A stretch of 64,000 nt of DNA from Nemopilema nomurai (GCA_003864495.1 ML133488.1:1375230-1439229); one strand, 5' to 3'; positions 16,882 to 29,400 are shown, counted from the first letter of the stretch. Translations and numbers: made by a program. The notes: generated by a model from the sequence alone, not told the origin.

Positions 16882-19800
16882 ATGAAAAGCCTTCTCGTTC
16901 TGGCCCTTGGTAAGTAAGTTTATTCACCAAACCAAAATTGATGTTTTGTCGTTGTTGAGCTTTTCTCGGAACAATGCAGACTTATTTCGACCTTTAGCAA
17001 AGTAATTTGTTTCGAAAAAACTTTTCTAACTCTTGGTGGGTTTTCTTTCCAGAGTGAACTTCGAAGAACATTTGAAGAAAGTTTGACAATTATCAGTGTG
17101 CATTGTTAATCATTATCAGTGTGTCTTATCTTCCTTATCAATCTGTACCTTTCACTATGTTGGAAGAATTGCCGTTAGAATATCAAATATATAGGATGCG
17201 AACCGGACGCTCCGTCCTAGTGATTTAGCGACATATTCACTTCCTGGAGTTGTTCTTGTCATAAGTTTGGCCTGATGTTCCTGTTTTGCGCCTCGGCTGT
17301 TTTTTGTCTTTGAAGCAGGCTGAATATGTTTTTCTTTGCGTATGGGTTCCCCGCATTCAGCAGATCCATTGGAATGCAATTTTAGAGAACATTTTAGGTC
17401 CTTAGGGAACTAGGCTTAATGCATTATCATAGAACTGAGCAAAATCTATTGCATTGATACATAAACGAGTCATGGAATATGGCTCTTCGGCTAATACTCT
17501 GCTTCACTGAAGATAAACGATAAACACAACCAGTTTCTACTGAAGCATTTGCAAGAGTAAATAAACCGTGTACCCATTTATGGCAAACTTGTAAAACCAA
17601 TTAAAGCAGTCACTCTTGATGCTGATTGGAAAAAAGTCAGGATTCCCATACAGCAAATGCACAACATATTGTTTTTGGGTCTACACTGTAATCGACTTTT
17701 TAAACAATTTGCTGGCAATATAAAATGATAATCCAACTTCTGTCTAAACGCCGCAGGCCCCATAAGGAAAGAATGGATAAGCGGTTGAGGAAAACGGCTT
17801 CTTTCTCCAGAATGCAGTTTTATTCATTATTCGATCTTTTTACACTTCAAGAGGATAAGCAGACTTGTAAGTCGCGCTTGAGAAAGGTTGTCTTCTAAAA
17901 GGGCATTTGAATTGTTTTGTACCCTCCCCTGTTTGGTCCTGCATAGTTTGCTGAATGATGACGTGAGAGATGAAGCGGAGATCAATTCTGGCGACTGGCA
18001 CTTGATAGGACAAATCAGTGTTCTTGGCGCACTTAATTTTGAACTTGGAAGAAAGAGGTTTATGCTTCTTGAGCTTTTTCTATTATTTTTGTTTTGTTTG
18101 TTTTGTGCTACAAGACAATGTCAACAGGGCACAAATGCCTAATTTTTCGTAATGGATTTTTTCTAGACGCCCATTTAAGACCGTTTACTGCCCTTTTGGG
18201 GAATCTTTAATCAACTTTTGGCATATTTCTTTGTGCGGTGTTGTGGCTTATAAACAGAAAGGTTGGTAAACAACATATAATGGATGGGAAGTTAATTACC
18301 ATGGTTTCCCTTTGAGGGCAATCTACTTAGTTTTAGTGCAGGCATGGAAGGGTGCTTCGAAACAAAGGCAAATGACGCACGTAACGCGGGGCATTTTCAA
18401 ATCTGTGCAGTATCACACGCAGTTAAAAACACGCATCAATGAGCTAAAACCGTCCCATAAGTTGACCCCATTCAGATTTTCTTAATGCAATTTTACTAAA
18501 ACGCCGCTCAGGAGACCAAGCCGTTGATCTGCGTTAGGGCCTCTTCGGAGGAGGACTGGGGAAGTTCTTTCAACTGGGTCTTCCATTGTCTGTGCACAAC
18601 AACGTTGATTTTCCCCCGGAAACATTGATCCGAATTTTCACTGGCGAATTTTCATTCCTCTCAACTCATATTAATGAAATGTTTCTAGATGCGGAACAAC
18701 ACCGCGAACCTGTGAAAATTAGTTAAAGTTTTTAGGAAATCGTAGTTAGACATGTACTGCTAGATATGTCTTGACGATCGTACCAGATAAGGCAATTGAG
18801 AGGTTTGTTGGCTGCAAATTTCCCCGCTCTTACGTGAAGACAGAACCTAGCCTACCCTTACTCTGTCTGCAGTGAACGCTGAGCGAGACTTCGTAAACAA
18901 CCACAACAACCTCAGTGTGTCCTGAGCCCTCAGTTTTGTTCAAGGCATGTAAAATGACAAAATGGCAGTACTCCCAGCGAACTCGTAGGGAAAGGAGCAA
19001 TGTGAACGGGGCCTAAGTTGTCGTTACGTCTATTCCGAGACTGAAAACCTCCAGGACAGTCCGTTACACGCTTTTCTAAACAAGGAACCACTTTATAAGG
19101 AACCTACATGTAGAGGGCCGAAATATATAGAGAATTTATACTACTAGAAACGAAATCCCTAAGGAACTTCTCGATTTGAAAATTTTTTATAACTGCGTTC
19201 TATTCATTTGCAGCCACAACTCGCATAGATCATTTGCTATTCGCGTGTCAAGTGTTTCATTGAGTAGTTTCATACGCTGTCTCGCCTCTCTCGCTATTAA
19301 GCATTAAGGCTAATTGTAGTCAAAAAACCGAAAGTGAGAACTTAAGGAACTTTTGGTACTAACATCTAATAATTTGAGGTCTAGGAATAAGGACTTTTGG
19401 AACTAGGCTTTGAGGTAGGTTTCTTATAACAAAAAAGCGTGTACTTCGTTTACTACTCATCATATACAAAACAGCACTTGCATCTCCAACAGCACTTCTT
19501 CACTACACTCAATACAGAAGTCCCCATAAATCCCCCCGCCCCCCGCTCAATACAGAAGTACCCATCAATCCATCCGGCTCCCAGAGCGACTGCGAGGCCG
19601 CGCTGTGCAAAAGAGCTTTATCGCATCACCATTTGTATTATGAATTAGATCCTTTACGTCAGTTGATATGAATCTGAGAGTATTTTTTCATCCAGGCCTA
19701 GGATTGCTGTTACCAGTATTGGCTCGTCAGGATTCCAGCTGTGCAAAGGTAACAAATAGTGTTTGATCGATAGCAGATTAGTGTTCGCGAAGTGTTCAGC

Positions 19801-22800
19801 TGAAACGAAAGAGCAGTTTTGCCTTAGGAAAAACGAGCATGTGAAGTATGACGGGGGTGAAATTCCAAGAATCGTATAGCGTTGCTTGTAATACGTGTTT
19901 TTCCAGGCTTTCCTAGTGATGAAAACGTTGTGAAACGCTGTCTTTGTGCGTTAGGCAGTCAAAGAGGGCTGGTGGTCAATGCTAAATTACTGCTAGGGTG
20001 CTGTTCTGTTTCAATGGGTTGAAAACAATCCAGTTTCTGTAACACTAACAAGCAGGCAATCTCAAGTGTAAACAAGTTAAACACATAAAATTAGCTCTTA
20101 GTATAAAGACTACACACGTTTTTTTATAAGAAAGTTTATTATAAGAAAGTAGTACTCGATTCATCAAAAAGTTAAGAACGTTCAGTACTGCATTTTGCAA
20201 ACTTGATAAAGTTTAAGAACTTGTTTCTACCCAATAAAGAAGCAAAATTAAGAATAAATTTCATCCTGCGACCAATTAGAGTTAGTCAGTAAAAGCACTT
20301 CAAGTACTACAATGTTTTTTACAACCATGGTTGGTGTACGGTGGCTTCATGGTTTAACATGAAGATGGGAAAGCTAAGAATGCAATTTGATGACGAATCA
20401 GACGAATACATTGGAATTGATGAAATTGACGGTGTTGAAATCATTTGATTGTCGGCTTCTGTTCTTTTGAGGTTTCGTACATAATATCCGAGATTTTCTG
20501 CATCTGTTCTCTTTTAGCTCATTTTCTCCAAAATTTTCAGGTTAATCATGCCTGTACTGTGTTGAGTTGTATTTACCAAGTAATTCAGTTTTTGCCCTAA
20601 GAAAGTCTTAAGAGAGTTTGAGTACTGGAAATGCCAGGTTATTAAGAAATTTTGAGTATTAGGGTCATCTTAAACTTTCTTATAGAAAGAAATACATGTA
20701 GAGCATTATATGCTGTCAATGGTCCACACGTTAAAGTCTTGAGTTGAAAAGAGCTTCTTCACATCCGAAGACAGCCTCACAGCCTTGCTTCAGTCAGTGA
20801 TAAAATGGCGATTAACTTTTAGGGTGGTGAAGGCTGCAAACAGAATTCTGTCGCTGTAGAGCAGTCTGTACCGTCAAATGGCATAAAAGAATTTGACAAG
20901 GTTCAGTCAGACACCGCTCTCGAAGACTCAGCCGGTACGGGAGACGACGTGGGGAATGAAGTTGGCAACATTCCACAAAGTAGTCCAGGGAGGCGATCTG
21001 GCAGACGGGGATCTCGTAGAAGACGTCCCAGGCGTCGTAGACGTTCAAGACGACGAAGACGTCCCAGGCGTCGAAGACGTGGAGGACGACGAAGACGTGG
21101 AGGACGACGAAGACGTGGAGGACGACGAAGACGTGTGAGTCGTCGAAGACGTGTGAGTCGTCGAAGACGTGTGAGTCGTCGAAGACGTGTGAGTCGTCGA
21201 AGACGTGTGAGTCGTCGAAGACGCGTCTCTCGAAGAAGGCGTACCGGGCGTCGAAGGCGTGTAGGACGGAGACGAGTCAAACGAATAACTAAAAGACTTC
21301 GGATAAGCCGCCGTGTATGGAGGCGACTGAGACGGATAAGGCTTAAACGACGGGTTCCTGTAAGACGATTGAGGCATTTGAGACGATGGACGAGTCCCCG
21401 TTAGGCACTGGCGTTTATTAAGAAGATTGCGGTATAGGCGAAAGATTACAACAAGAAGGAAAACTTCAAGGAAGAGTAAGGCTTTCCTGTATTGAACCAA
21501 CGCAATGATCTAGCTTTTAGTCTCCGTTAATCATCGGTAAACAATATTTGTTATAAGTGAAGGACACTGATTGGTCTGCACGCCAAAGGCAGCATGTCAC
21601 AGACATCAGAGAGGACTTGGAACAAGAGAATTCAGGGTAATCTGGGTAGCATCAAAACAGCTTTTTGGTAGTTTAAGAAAAAGCAAGAATAGATGGCAAT
21701 ATTTTCCTCCTCTTTCTAACCCAAACTGTATGGCTGAGACACTTGAGAGATTTGTCAATTCTGCCCAGACGAAGTATTCAGTGTTTCAATGTACAATCAG
21801 ATAAAGGGAAGAGTGGAGATAGTAAAGCTGTGGAAAATATCACCCTGGGATAGGTTCACAATGGCATCGAGTATTTTCTTACACGCCATTTTGAAAAAAA
21901 ATCTACTGCAAAAGATACTAGAATCTGCCAATAGCTCTCTTGACAAAATAGAAGCGATTCGGCAAAATAAACTCTGGTACCTTTGTCGAGAACCATTTTT
22001 ATTTGTCTTGTCTGTCCCTTAATAATTATACACTTTATGTGCCATAGCAATTTTTTCATTTGCTGTGTCTGCCGCCATAGATAACTACCTAAAGGTCGAT
22101 AAAGGTCAGGTGACCTTTAACTCAGAGGGGAACGACAACAAGAAAAGCAAGTACTACAGTCGCAAGCCGCACGTCCCTGGAAGATGGTCAGGAGTCACGC
22201 TTGGCAGGGGGTACGACATGGGCCAGAAAACAAAGAAGCAGGTTATCAGAGACCTTACGAAAGCTGGAGTATCGAGGGACCTTGCCAAGAAGATAGCCGA
22301 GGGTGCAAAATTGAAAGGCCGAAATGCAAGAAATTTCTTAAAGGTATAAAGTTGGTTTTCAAGCAGACGTGAGGGGCAGATGAACAAAGTGTAGTCCTCC
22401 GTTCTCCCTGATCATCGTATTGTCCTATTTGATGTAACTATGACCCAACTCAAGCACAATATCCTACATTGAATAGTCTCTGCTATCAAGTGCTTTGATT
22501 TCCTCGGGAGGCTTTCAGATTTTCTTGGGGGAGGGGCATTGTCAGGTGTTTGATTATTCCTCCCTTCTTCTAATTGGTTTATGAAAGAGTACTGTTTTGA
22601 GTAAAGTCACCTTTCTCTCTTCCATTATTTTTTCTTAATTGATATAGAAAGCTTAACCACGTATCTCTACTAGAGAACTATTTATACAACCACTTAACCA
22701 TTTCGAGTACTAATATTAAAGGTTAATCAAAGTTGTTTTTTTAGAGAAACAATCTCAATGGTGTTGAACTCACTGGAAAGCAACAAAAGAAGCTCTTCGA

Positions 22801-23919
22801 AATCAGTTACAAGAGACAGGAATCAGAAGCCAAACGCTTGACAAAGAAATATTACAAAAAGAAATGGAAGTCTGTGAACCCGAAAATGCAAGAAATTCTT
22901 GTTGATTTGAAGTTCAGAGGTGACCTGCGCCCACGATCAAAGTCTGCAGGACAGAAAGCTTTGAAGGCCGCGGTAAAGGCGAATAATTTCGACAAGTTTA
23001 AAAAGGTAATGGCGTTATGCTGTCTTACTTACCTCCAAAGCAAGTGATTGTATTACATGTAATGGTAATTGATGAAGATAACTTTATCAGCGTTTGGTCA
23101 TTTTCCGAAGTTTATATAATCGGCAAAAAAGTTATTCAAGCATGAGAATCTTATGTTTTCGCTATTTCTTGCCATTTTGAAGTACTATGAAGCATTTATT
23201 CACCTAATGATGATACTGAAGCACGTAATAGTGATGCTTAAGCAAGTAATAACAATACCCAATCATGGGAAGGGAAAGGCCTAAGCAGTAATGGCAGTAA
23301 TAATGAAAGTATTGGTTATATCAAAGCAAGTAATAGTAATAAGAAGGTAAGCGTTAGCAAGTAATGCAAGCAAGTACTGAAGTATGGTAATACTGAGGTA
23401 AGTAATGATAATACTGAAGCAAGTAATGATAATACTGAAGCAAGTAATGATAATACTGAGGTAAGTAATGATAATACTGAAGCAAGTAACGCTCATTATT
23501 TAGAACATTATGAAAACGCTAAATGGAAGCAAGTGATTTAGTAATGGGATTTTTAATATTTTGCAGTCCCTTGAAGCTAAAGACTTAAATTCCCCTGAAA
23601 GTGCGTCCATTTTAAAAAACACAGCTGAGCTTACTTTCTTAATTGTGCCCAGGAATATCTGGAGTGTTTAGTTTTCTTAGCAAATTTTTCCTTTTTCTAT
23701 AAAAAGTCAAATAAATAAATGCTTTCTTTCATGAAATGTGAATGAACAGTTTCCTTTCATAGCCAAGGGGTGTTGTAAACTCAGTGAACTTCATAAGGTA
23801 TTAATTATTAGCAAAAAATTTATCTTATTTAGGTGATGAAGAACAGAAAATACTGGAAGAATGTTCCCAAAGATCGATTTGATCGAAGGAACAAGTTCTT
23901 GAAGGAGAAGTCTGGCTAA
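16882..23919 (+). CDS. Secreted pesticin/T4-type lysozyme with arginine-repeat region, copy 2 (one-base frame break)
   Basis: This is a tandem paralogue of 11947-16262. Exons: 16882-16909, 19696-19748, 20823-21475, 22081-22343, 22745-23005 and 23833-23919 (TAA at 23917). Five of the six exons have exactly the same length as in copy 1 (28, 53, 263, 261 and 87 bases). Exon 3 differs only through its repeat content. Exons 1-2 give a signal peptide (MKSLLVLAL...) ending in SSCAK. Exon 3 holds an acidic stretch (LEDSAGTGDDV) followed by RRRRGG and RRRRVS repeats. Exons 4-6 hold the muramidase domain with NSEGN, SGVTLGRGYDMGQ, LVDLKFRGD and PKDRFDRRNKFL. The catalytic Glu, Thr and Asp are present. 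The arginine frame ends at TAG 21402-21404 because of one extra C in the run 21396-21399. The other frame stays arginine-rich and joins exon 4 in phase. AATAAA at 23956-23961 is the probable poly(A) signal. Introns 2 and 3 carry MITE-like elements. Function is inferred from the domain, and expression is not shown. Confidence 0.82.
19067..19441. mobile_element. MITE with TA target site, family member 1
   Basis: The terminal inverted repeats begin CACGCTTTTCTAAACAAGGAACC at the left and are matched, inverted, by GGTTTCTTATAACAAAAAAGCGTG at the right; both ends are flanked by TA. The inside (including CCCTAAGGAACTTCTCGATT and CTCGCATAGAT) recurs at 52076-52388. No coding capacity. A TA duplication and short TIRs suggest a non-autonomous Tc1/mariner-type element. 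It lies in the first intron of lysozyme copy 2. Confidence 0.8.
20113..20698. mobile_element. MITE-like element with related termini
   Basis: The left end ACACGTTTTTTTATAAGAAAG is matched, inverted, by the right end CTTTCTTATAGAAAG...ACATGT, with TA on both sides. The termini resemble those of the 19067 and 52076 elements (core TATAAGRAA) but the interior differs, so this is probably a sister family. It lies in intron 2 of lysozyme copy 2, and no open frame was recognised. Confidence 0.6.
21015..21282 (+). repeat. 18-bp coding tandem repeats (RRRRGG, RRRRVS) in lysozyme copy 2
   Basis: Two successive 18-bp arrays: three units around CGTGGAGGACGACGAAGA (R-G-G-R-R-R) and six units around CGTGTGAGTCGTCGAAGA (R-V-S-R-R-R). 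Flanking codons are also largely arginine. Five of the VS units contain the exact splice-donor hexamer GTGAGT (21135, 21153, 21171, 21189, 21207). The unit length equals that of copy 1 but the encoded hexapeptide differs, so each copy has expanded its own unit. Confidence 0.93.
22152..22260 (+). other. 109-bp block identical to lysozyme copy 1
   Basis: Partner of 14909-15017: perfect identity over 109 bases that encode the active-site loop, with divergent sequence directly before (position 22151 is G against A) and after it. Read as a probable gene-conversion tract. Confidence 0.75.
23215..23495 (+). repeat. AAGCAAGTAATGATAATACTG tandem array
   Basis: Degenerate copies of a 21-bp unit in the last intron of lysozyme copy 2. 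The right half (about 23390-23490) is nearly perfect, with four to five copies; the left half is degraded. It has no coding meaning. Confidence 0.85.
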
Positions 23920-26499
23920 TGTTTGCTGTGCTGACGTTAAGGACCCATGCTTGCTAATAAAATGCTGTTTGCAATACAAGAAAGCGTTTAAATGCTTTTT
24001 AATAACTGTCAGCAATGGTTTTTCAATATATGACTGATGCTGAAAATTTAGAAAGCAACCCATTTTTTCTGCTGCTTTTAAATCCATCTCTGCTTTCTTA
24101 TTAATACTTTCTTTCTTTTTTCTCACTACTATTAGATTTTGTTTTTGTTTCTCAAAAGGGTACGCGCGGGTCTCGAAAATTCAATTGCATTTGCATTTGT
24201 AAAGTTTCAGAAAAATTGATGAAAGATAGGAACGAATTATTAAGTCTTCAAGTACATAATTGCAATCAAGAAAATACTTGGATTCTAAGCTAGAAAGCTG
24301 CCTCAGAATGGCTCAGTTTAAGCACAAAAAATACGTAATCCAATACTTGACCTGAGCAAAGGTATATTTCTCAAGCTAACAACGGGTGTAAACAACAGCA
24401 ACAACAACAACAAGCTAACCATGAGAAGAAGCGGCCCTCCAGTGTTACCATGGCTGGGATTCTATCCCAAGATCTTGAGAAATTCTAAATATGCTGAGAT
24501 TTTTCTCGGGACTTTTTGGCAAAACAACCTTGGAATAAAATCTTGGGATTTTTCGGATCAGTTGAAAATGATATTTGGCGTCATTGGCAAAGACATGTGT
24601 TTCAAGAGCAACAAACTAGTTTGAAATGACTAATAAGATGTATAGTTTTAAGATGTAATGGGCTGTAAATATATCCCCTTCTACCTGATGCACTATAAAA
24701 GATAAAAGGTCTACAAAAATTGACAAGACATAACTACAAATCTAGTTAAGTGGTTCACAGAATCAGGATGAAATTTAGTTATCTAAATTGCTAAGAAAGA
24801 TGGGATGTTGAAAATTGTTTAAAATATTTTTTAAAAACAGAGTCTTTGTAGTGAAAACCTTCGCATTTTTAGATTTTTGGAGCCTCGTATTGGGATATTT
24901 TGAAACTTAATCTGGCAACACTGGGGTCTGCTTGCCAATAGCAACATTGCTTAGTAAGACCTGTTGTTTTCCTTTAAGTGCCTAGTATCCATCAATGCTG
25001 AATAGCCGCGTTATTTTTACAACGATGTTGACAGAAGATGCGACTTCGTATATACAGACTATACAGACAGCCAAGCTGCCTTCGTTTCCTCTTTCACGAC
25101 GCACAGATTTATCAGTAATCTCTTGCAAGTAAGGATTGTGAAGTTTTGTACCGCAAAACACTTGTTCACATAAAGCATGGATGCCTCCAGGTTCTCATCT
25201 TTTGGCACCAATATGACAAGGTTACTTAGCTAGTGACACCTGTAAATCGTATTAATCTTTTATTTTTTGCACCTGTAAAGTTATATCCAAGTATCATACC
25301 CCGAGGCTCTTTTCTGCTGGTCATTGGCGTCTACTTTTGCCTTTTACCATCAATTGTTCACCAATAATAATGATGCTGTTTTCGTTTTGACAACTCTGAT
25401 ACCATCTCATTGAATCAAGATTGATAATGTTACTCTAACTCCAACTCTTGTTGTTGTTATATTTTTTTTCCTTATCATGATCGATAATGCAACTTAAAGT
25501 AAAAAACGACAAACATTGGAAGCACACCAAGGTGACCGTTCTCGTGTGAGCGCAAATTAGGCCTCCAGTTGACATGAAACTAGACTGAATCAAAAGCGAT
25601 GCACGAAAAGCTCTTCGGTCTCTGTTTAAAAACTTTTTGTTGAAAAAAAATATATAATTTGAACTGCAGCCGAAAAAGCGTGGTCAGCTACACTGTTTTT
25701 CTTAGTTTGTTAGTTTGTACGAGGTTTAAGTTCTTTCGAGGACAATTTCAGTGCCAAGAAAGTTGGCGAAATCTCGATTATCCCAAAACCGCTGTTCAAT
25801 TTTTCTTTAATAACCTTTTTTAAATACTGGGTTTCTGGCTCAAACAGATGCTTATTCTCGATACTTGCTACACTGTTTTTACAGAACAGTCTGCAATCGG
25901 TTTTTGCACTTTGTTGCCCATATAATTTGAGTCAAAAGTGAATTTTTGGAGAGTTAAAATTTCGTCTTTAAACTTTTTTACTGACATACGCAACTATTTG
26001 CTTATACGACAGAGAGTGACAACTATTTGCTTATACGACAGAGAGTGACAACTATTTGCTTATACAACCGTTAAATCACAGTGTATCCAGGCAATTGCCT
26101 TTGAATGAGTTGTATTGAACTATTGCTAAGAACCCGAAAAAGCTTGGTTGAATTGTTTGTTTAATCAAATCAGTTTAGCAAAAGTTTTGGTCAGGAACAA
26201 TCTTAAATTCATCCAGAGTAAACTCTAGGCCTTTTATTGTTAGGCCCGCGGGAGAAGACATATGATCTTAACAAATTGAAATTAATAAAAGTTAATTCGT
26301 TATTGTATGAAAAATCGATCGGATCAGATCGATAGGCCTTTGAACGCAAACGGAACCATGTGAAATTTTTTTCCGTTGTACATCAAAACGAGGATGTTTT
26401 GAAATCGAGTTGATCTCAAAATGGTCAAACTATTATGACTAATGTTATGACAAAGAGCCGGTGAAAATTTACACAAATTATCTAGTTTTAATTGCAAAT
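23920..26499. other. Spacer between lysozyme copy 2 and RPRD1
   Basis: AT-rich spacer of 2.6 kb. Besides the poly(A) signal at 23956 and a three-unit tandem repeat at 25991-26068 nothing was recognised. The open frame at 24421-24624 has no known domain and no supporting splice sites. Confidence 0.5.
25991..26068 (+). repeat. 29-bp tandem repeat, about 2.7 copies
   Basis: The unit begins CAACTATTTGCTTATACGAC and ends AGAGAGTGA. Two full copies are identical and a third is truncated. Confidence 0.95.
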
Positions 26500-29400
26500 A
26501 TGTCATCATTCTCCACAACAGCGCTTGAAAAGAAGCTAAGTGATCTTACCAGTACCCAGCAGAGTGTGCAAACACTATCGTTGTGGATAATACATCATCG
26601 AAAACACAGCAAGGCTATTGTTCAAACCTGGTTGAAGGAACTGCAAAAAGGTAAGAAGTCGTAATGCAATATTCTTTATATCAAAAATACTTTGTAGATA
26701 TACATGCATTGTCTACTAGTAACAAGGATTTTCTTTATTTGAAAGATTGGTGGGCCTATAGATTTTTTTCTTGAATTTTTCAATTGAGTTATACAGTACT
26801 GCAGTAGCGCCAAAAAAGTATAGATTTACTATGTATTCCTGTTCTGTTTTAGAATAAATTCACGTCATAGAATAGTATGAATTGCCTTATTTATTCCCCT
26901 GTTAAATTTATTTTAAACCATCTGTTCCATTTGCAACCTTTTAACTTAGAATACAGTATTGCGATTATGAAGGTTGTTTGATTGTCACGATCTTTTGGTT
27001 GTAGCCAAGCCGAAAAAAAAGCTCACCATGATGTATCTAACAAATGACATTTTGCAGAATAGTAGGAAAAAAGGAGCCGAGTTTTCCAGGGAATTCTCCA
27101 GTGTCCTTCCCACAGCATTTCGGCATTGTGCAAAGTAAGTTGTTAACAGGAAATATATGAGATCTCTGCAAAAGTGGTGATACACTGCAGACTATCATAA
27201 TCAGGTCAAAATTGTAAATCCAAGGTATCTTTCTTGCCAAGGAGCTCTCCTGTAAACAAGAAAGAATCTTGGTTACTTGTTTTATCAAGATTATTTTCAA
27301 GCCCCCCTGTGAACAGCTCAATTTTTTCTTATTTCATCATTTCTTTTTCTATTCCCAATATTAATTTAAACTTTCCAAAGAATCTCTATGACTATCAAAG
27401 ATATGTGTCATATGGAACACTAAGGGGTCTTTCAGACATAAGTTAAAATTCCATCCTTCTTGTGCTTTTTTCCCTTTGGTTTGAATAAGGGGATTATAAA
27501 ATTTACAACATGCCATACAATATTACCACTTTAAAAGCATTTGAAAGTAAACCCTTTGTAATATAGATTTTATTAGCTAGTGTGGAATAATTTTATGTTT
27601 GTTTGTTTATATTTTATTTGCCTATCTGTGTAACCTCTTAATCATCTGAAATTGTAAAAGTTCTTTAAATAAGTTATTTTATTCAAGAAAACAAATGAAA
27701 AACCACAATGAATCATCTTGCATATCATATTGTTTGGATACAATTTTAATCTGAAGGCAGTTCAGTAAATCTCATTTTTTTGGTTTGTTTTAATTATATT
27801 ATGAAATTTTTTGAATGTTCTTTGCTTATCTATTTTTCCTCAAACAGAGAATGCAGCTCAGATACTTCAAATGCCTTAGAAAGGATCTTGGAGATATGGA
27901 AGGAAAGAGATGTTTACGACCAGATATTCTTAGAACGACTGAGAAAGGGCATGGGTATGCAAAAAACCTTTAAAGAGATAGTTGTGATTATTGGTTGCTT
28001 GTCAGAGTGACTGCCAAAAGCTTTACTTGCTTTTCTTGTCATGAAAAATTTTTGCATTGGTTTGCGGTTTGCTAGGGCAACATTATATTTCTGCTTTTGC
28101 AATGACGAAAAGCAAATACACTGCCTCTGTGTCAAATAGAAAGCAGAATTTCAAGATGTCGGACATTGGCGCTTGCTTTTTTGTCAAGGGATAAGCTTTC
28201 ACCTCCTCCACTAGGATTCTTCTATGTCAACATCTTGTTGCTGGGTAGAAGCCGTTTCAAAATTTTGAGATTGATCTTCACTTCGTGAGGGGTCTTCGGC
28301 ACAAGGTTGAAATGATGTTGATCTGAATCGTTGTTCATGTGAAATTTACTGCTTGTAACCAGAAATTTTATTATTTCTTCATCCAAGTTGAAGCTACTTT
28401 GAGACTCAGCCATTTTGCAAAATGTTCATAGAATGACAAATTTGTCGGCGACAGAGAAAAAAGTTCAAATCGTTTGAACTTTCAAGGCGAACAACACGCA
28501 CAGCACAGGTAGCGAAAAAGTACAAGTGCGCATGCTCATAACCTTTCCAGCAAAAAACAAAAGATTTTTGCTCAATGGAGATTGGCCTTTATGCTCCTAA
28601 TTTACCTATTTTCCAGACTTGCTTTTATCAATTGGCAGAAGCTAGTTTTGATAATGTAGTTGATGTTCCTATTCTCTTTGGACTATTTATGTATGCATGT
28701 TTGCTATATTGCTGTTTGGGGTTTTAGTGCTCTCTGAATGTAATTTTGGATTCTTTAAATGTTACAGCAAAGTTTATAACTTTTCTATGTTTAACACCAA
28801 CAATGCATTTACTCTAGCCATTATAAATGCCCCTGTGGAGGAGTCTGAAAGCCCACCTCCAGCCAAAAAATCTAGGACAGAGGACATGAAAGCCCCTTCA
28901 AAAGTCCCAGATGTGAGTAGCTAAGCTGTTGCAAATCTTTCTTTCAATTTAATGTCATCTCACTCTGTTTCACTGAAGATCTCCAGTTGATGTTGAGCCC
29001 AAGGCATTCGTTTTGTCTTCATTTAGGATTTTGAGACGTTTCTTATTCATGTTCACAAAAAGTCACATAATTTTAGAGAAGGAAGTTTCAGGGCTTTTCA
29101 TTATTTTTAGCAAGGTAATTTTCAAACTTCTCATACATGGAAAGATTCTCTTCATACCAGTTAGAAGTTTGTCTGTAAAAAGGTACAACAAGATAAATAA
29201 GGGAAGCAGCCTTTCTATCAAATGTAAAGAATCTAAGAGTCTTTGATCCACAGCCAGATGAACTGATCAAGAAATTGACAGAGCTGGAACACTCAGCATC
29301 ACAAGATGCTGTTGCACGAGAGAAGATTGCCAGATTACCAAGTGAGATTACTGACCCAGCAAATCTTGACAAAATAACTGGTATGCTGTTTTCTGATTTC

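Noticed and set aside
20812..21500. Minus-strand open frames of 125 and 151 residues (Arg/Leu- or Ser/Thr-rich)
   Set aside because: They are mirror translations of the arginine-repeat exon of lysozyme copy 2; the plus-strand frame has the signal peptide, splice phases and lysozyme exons.
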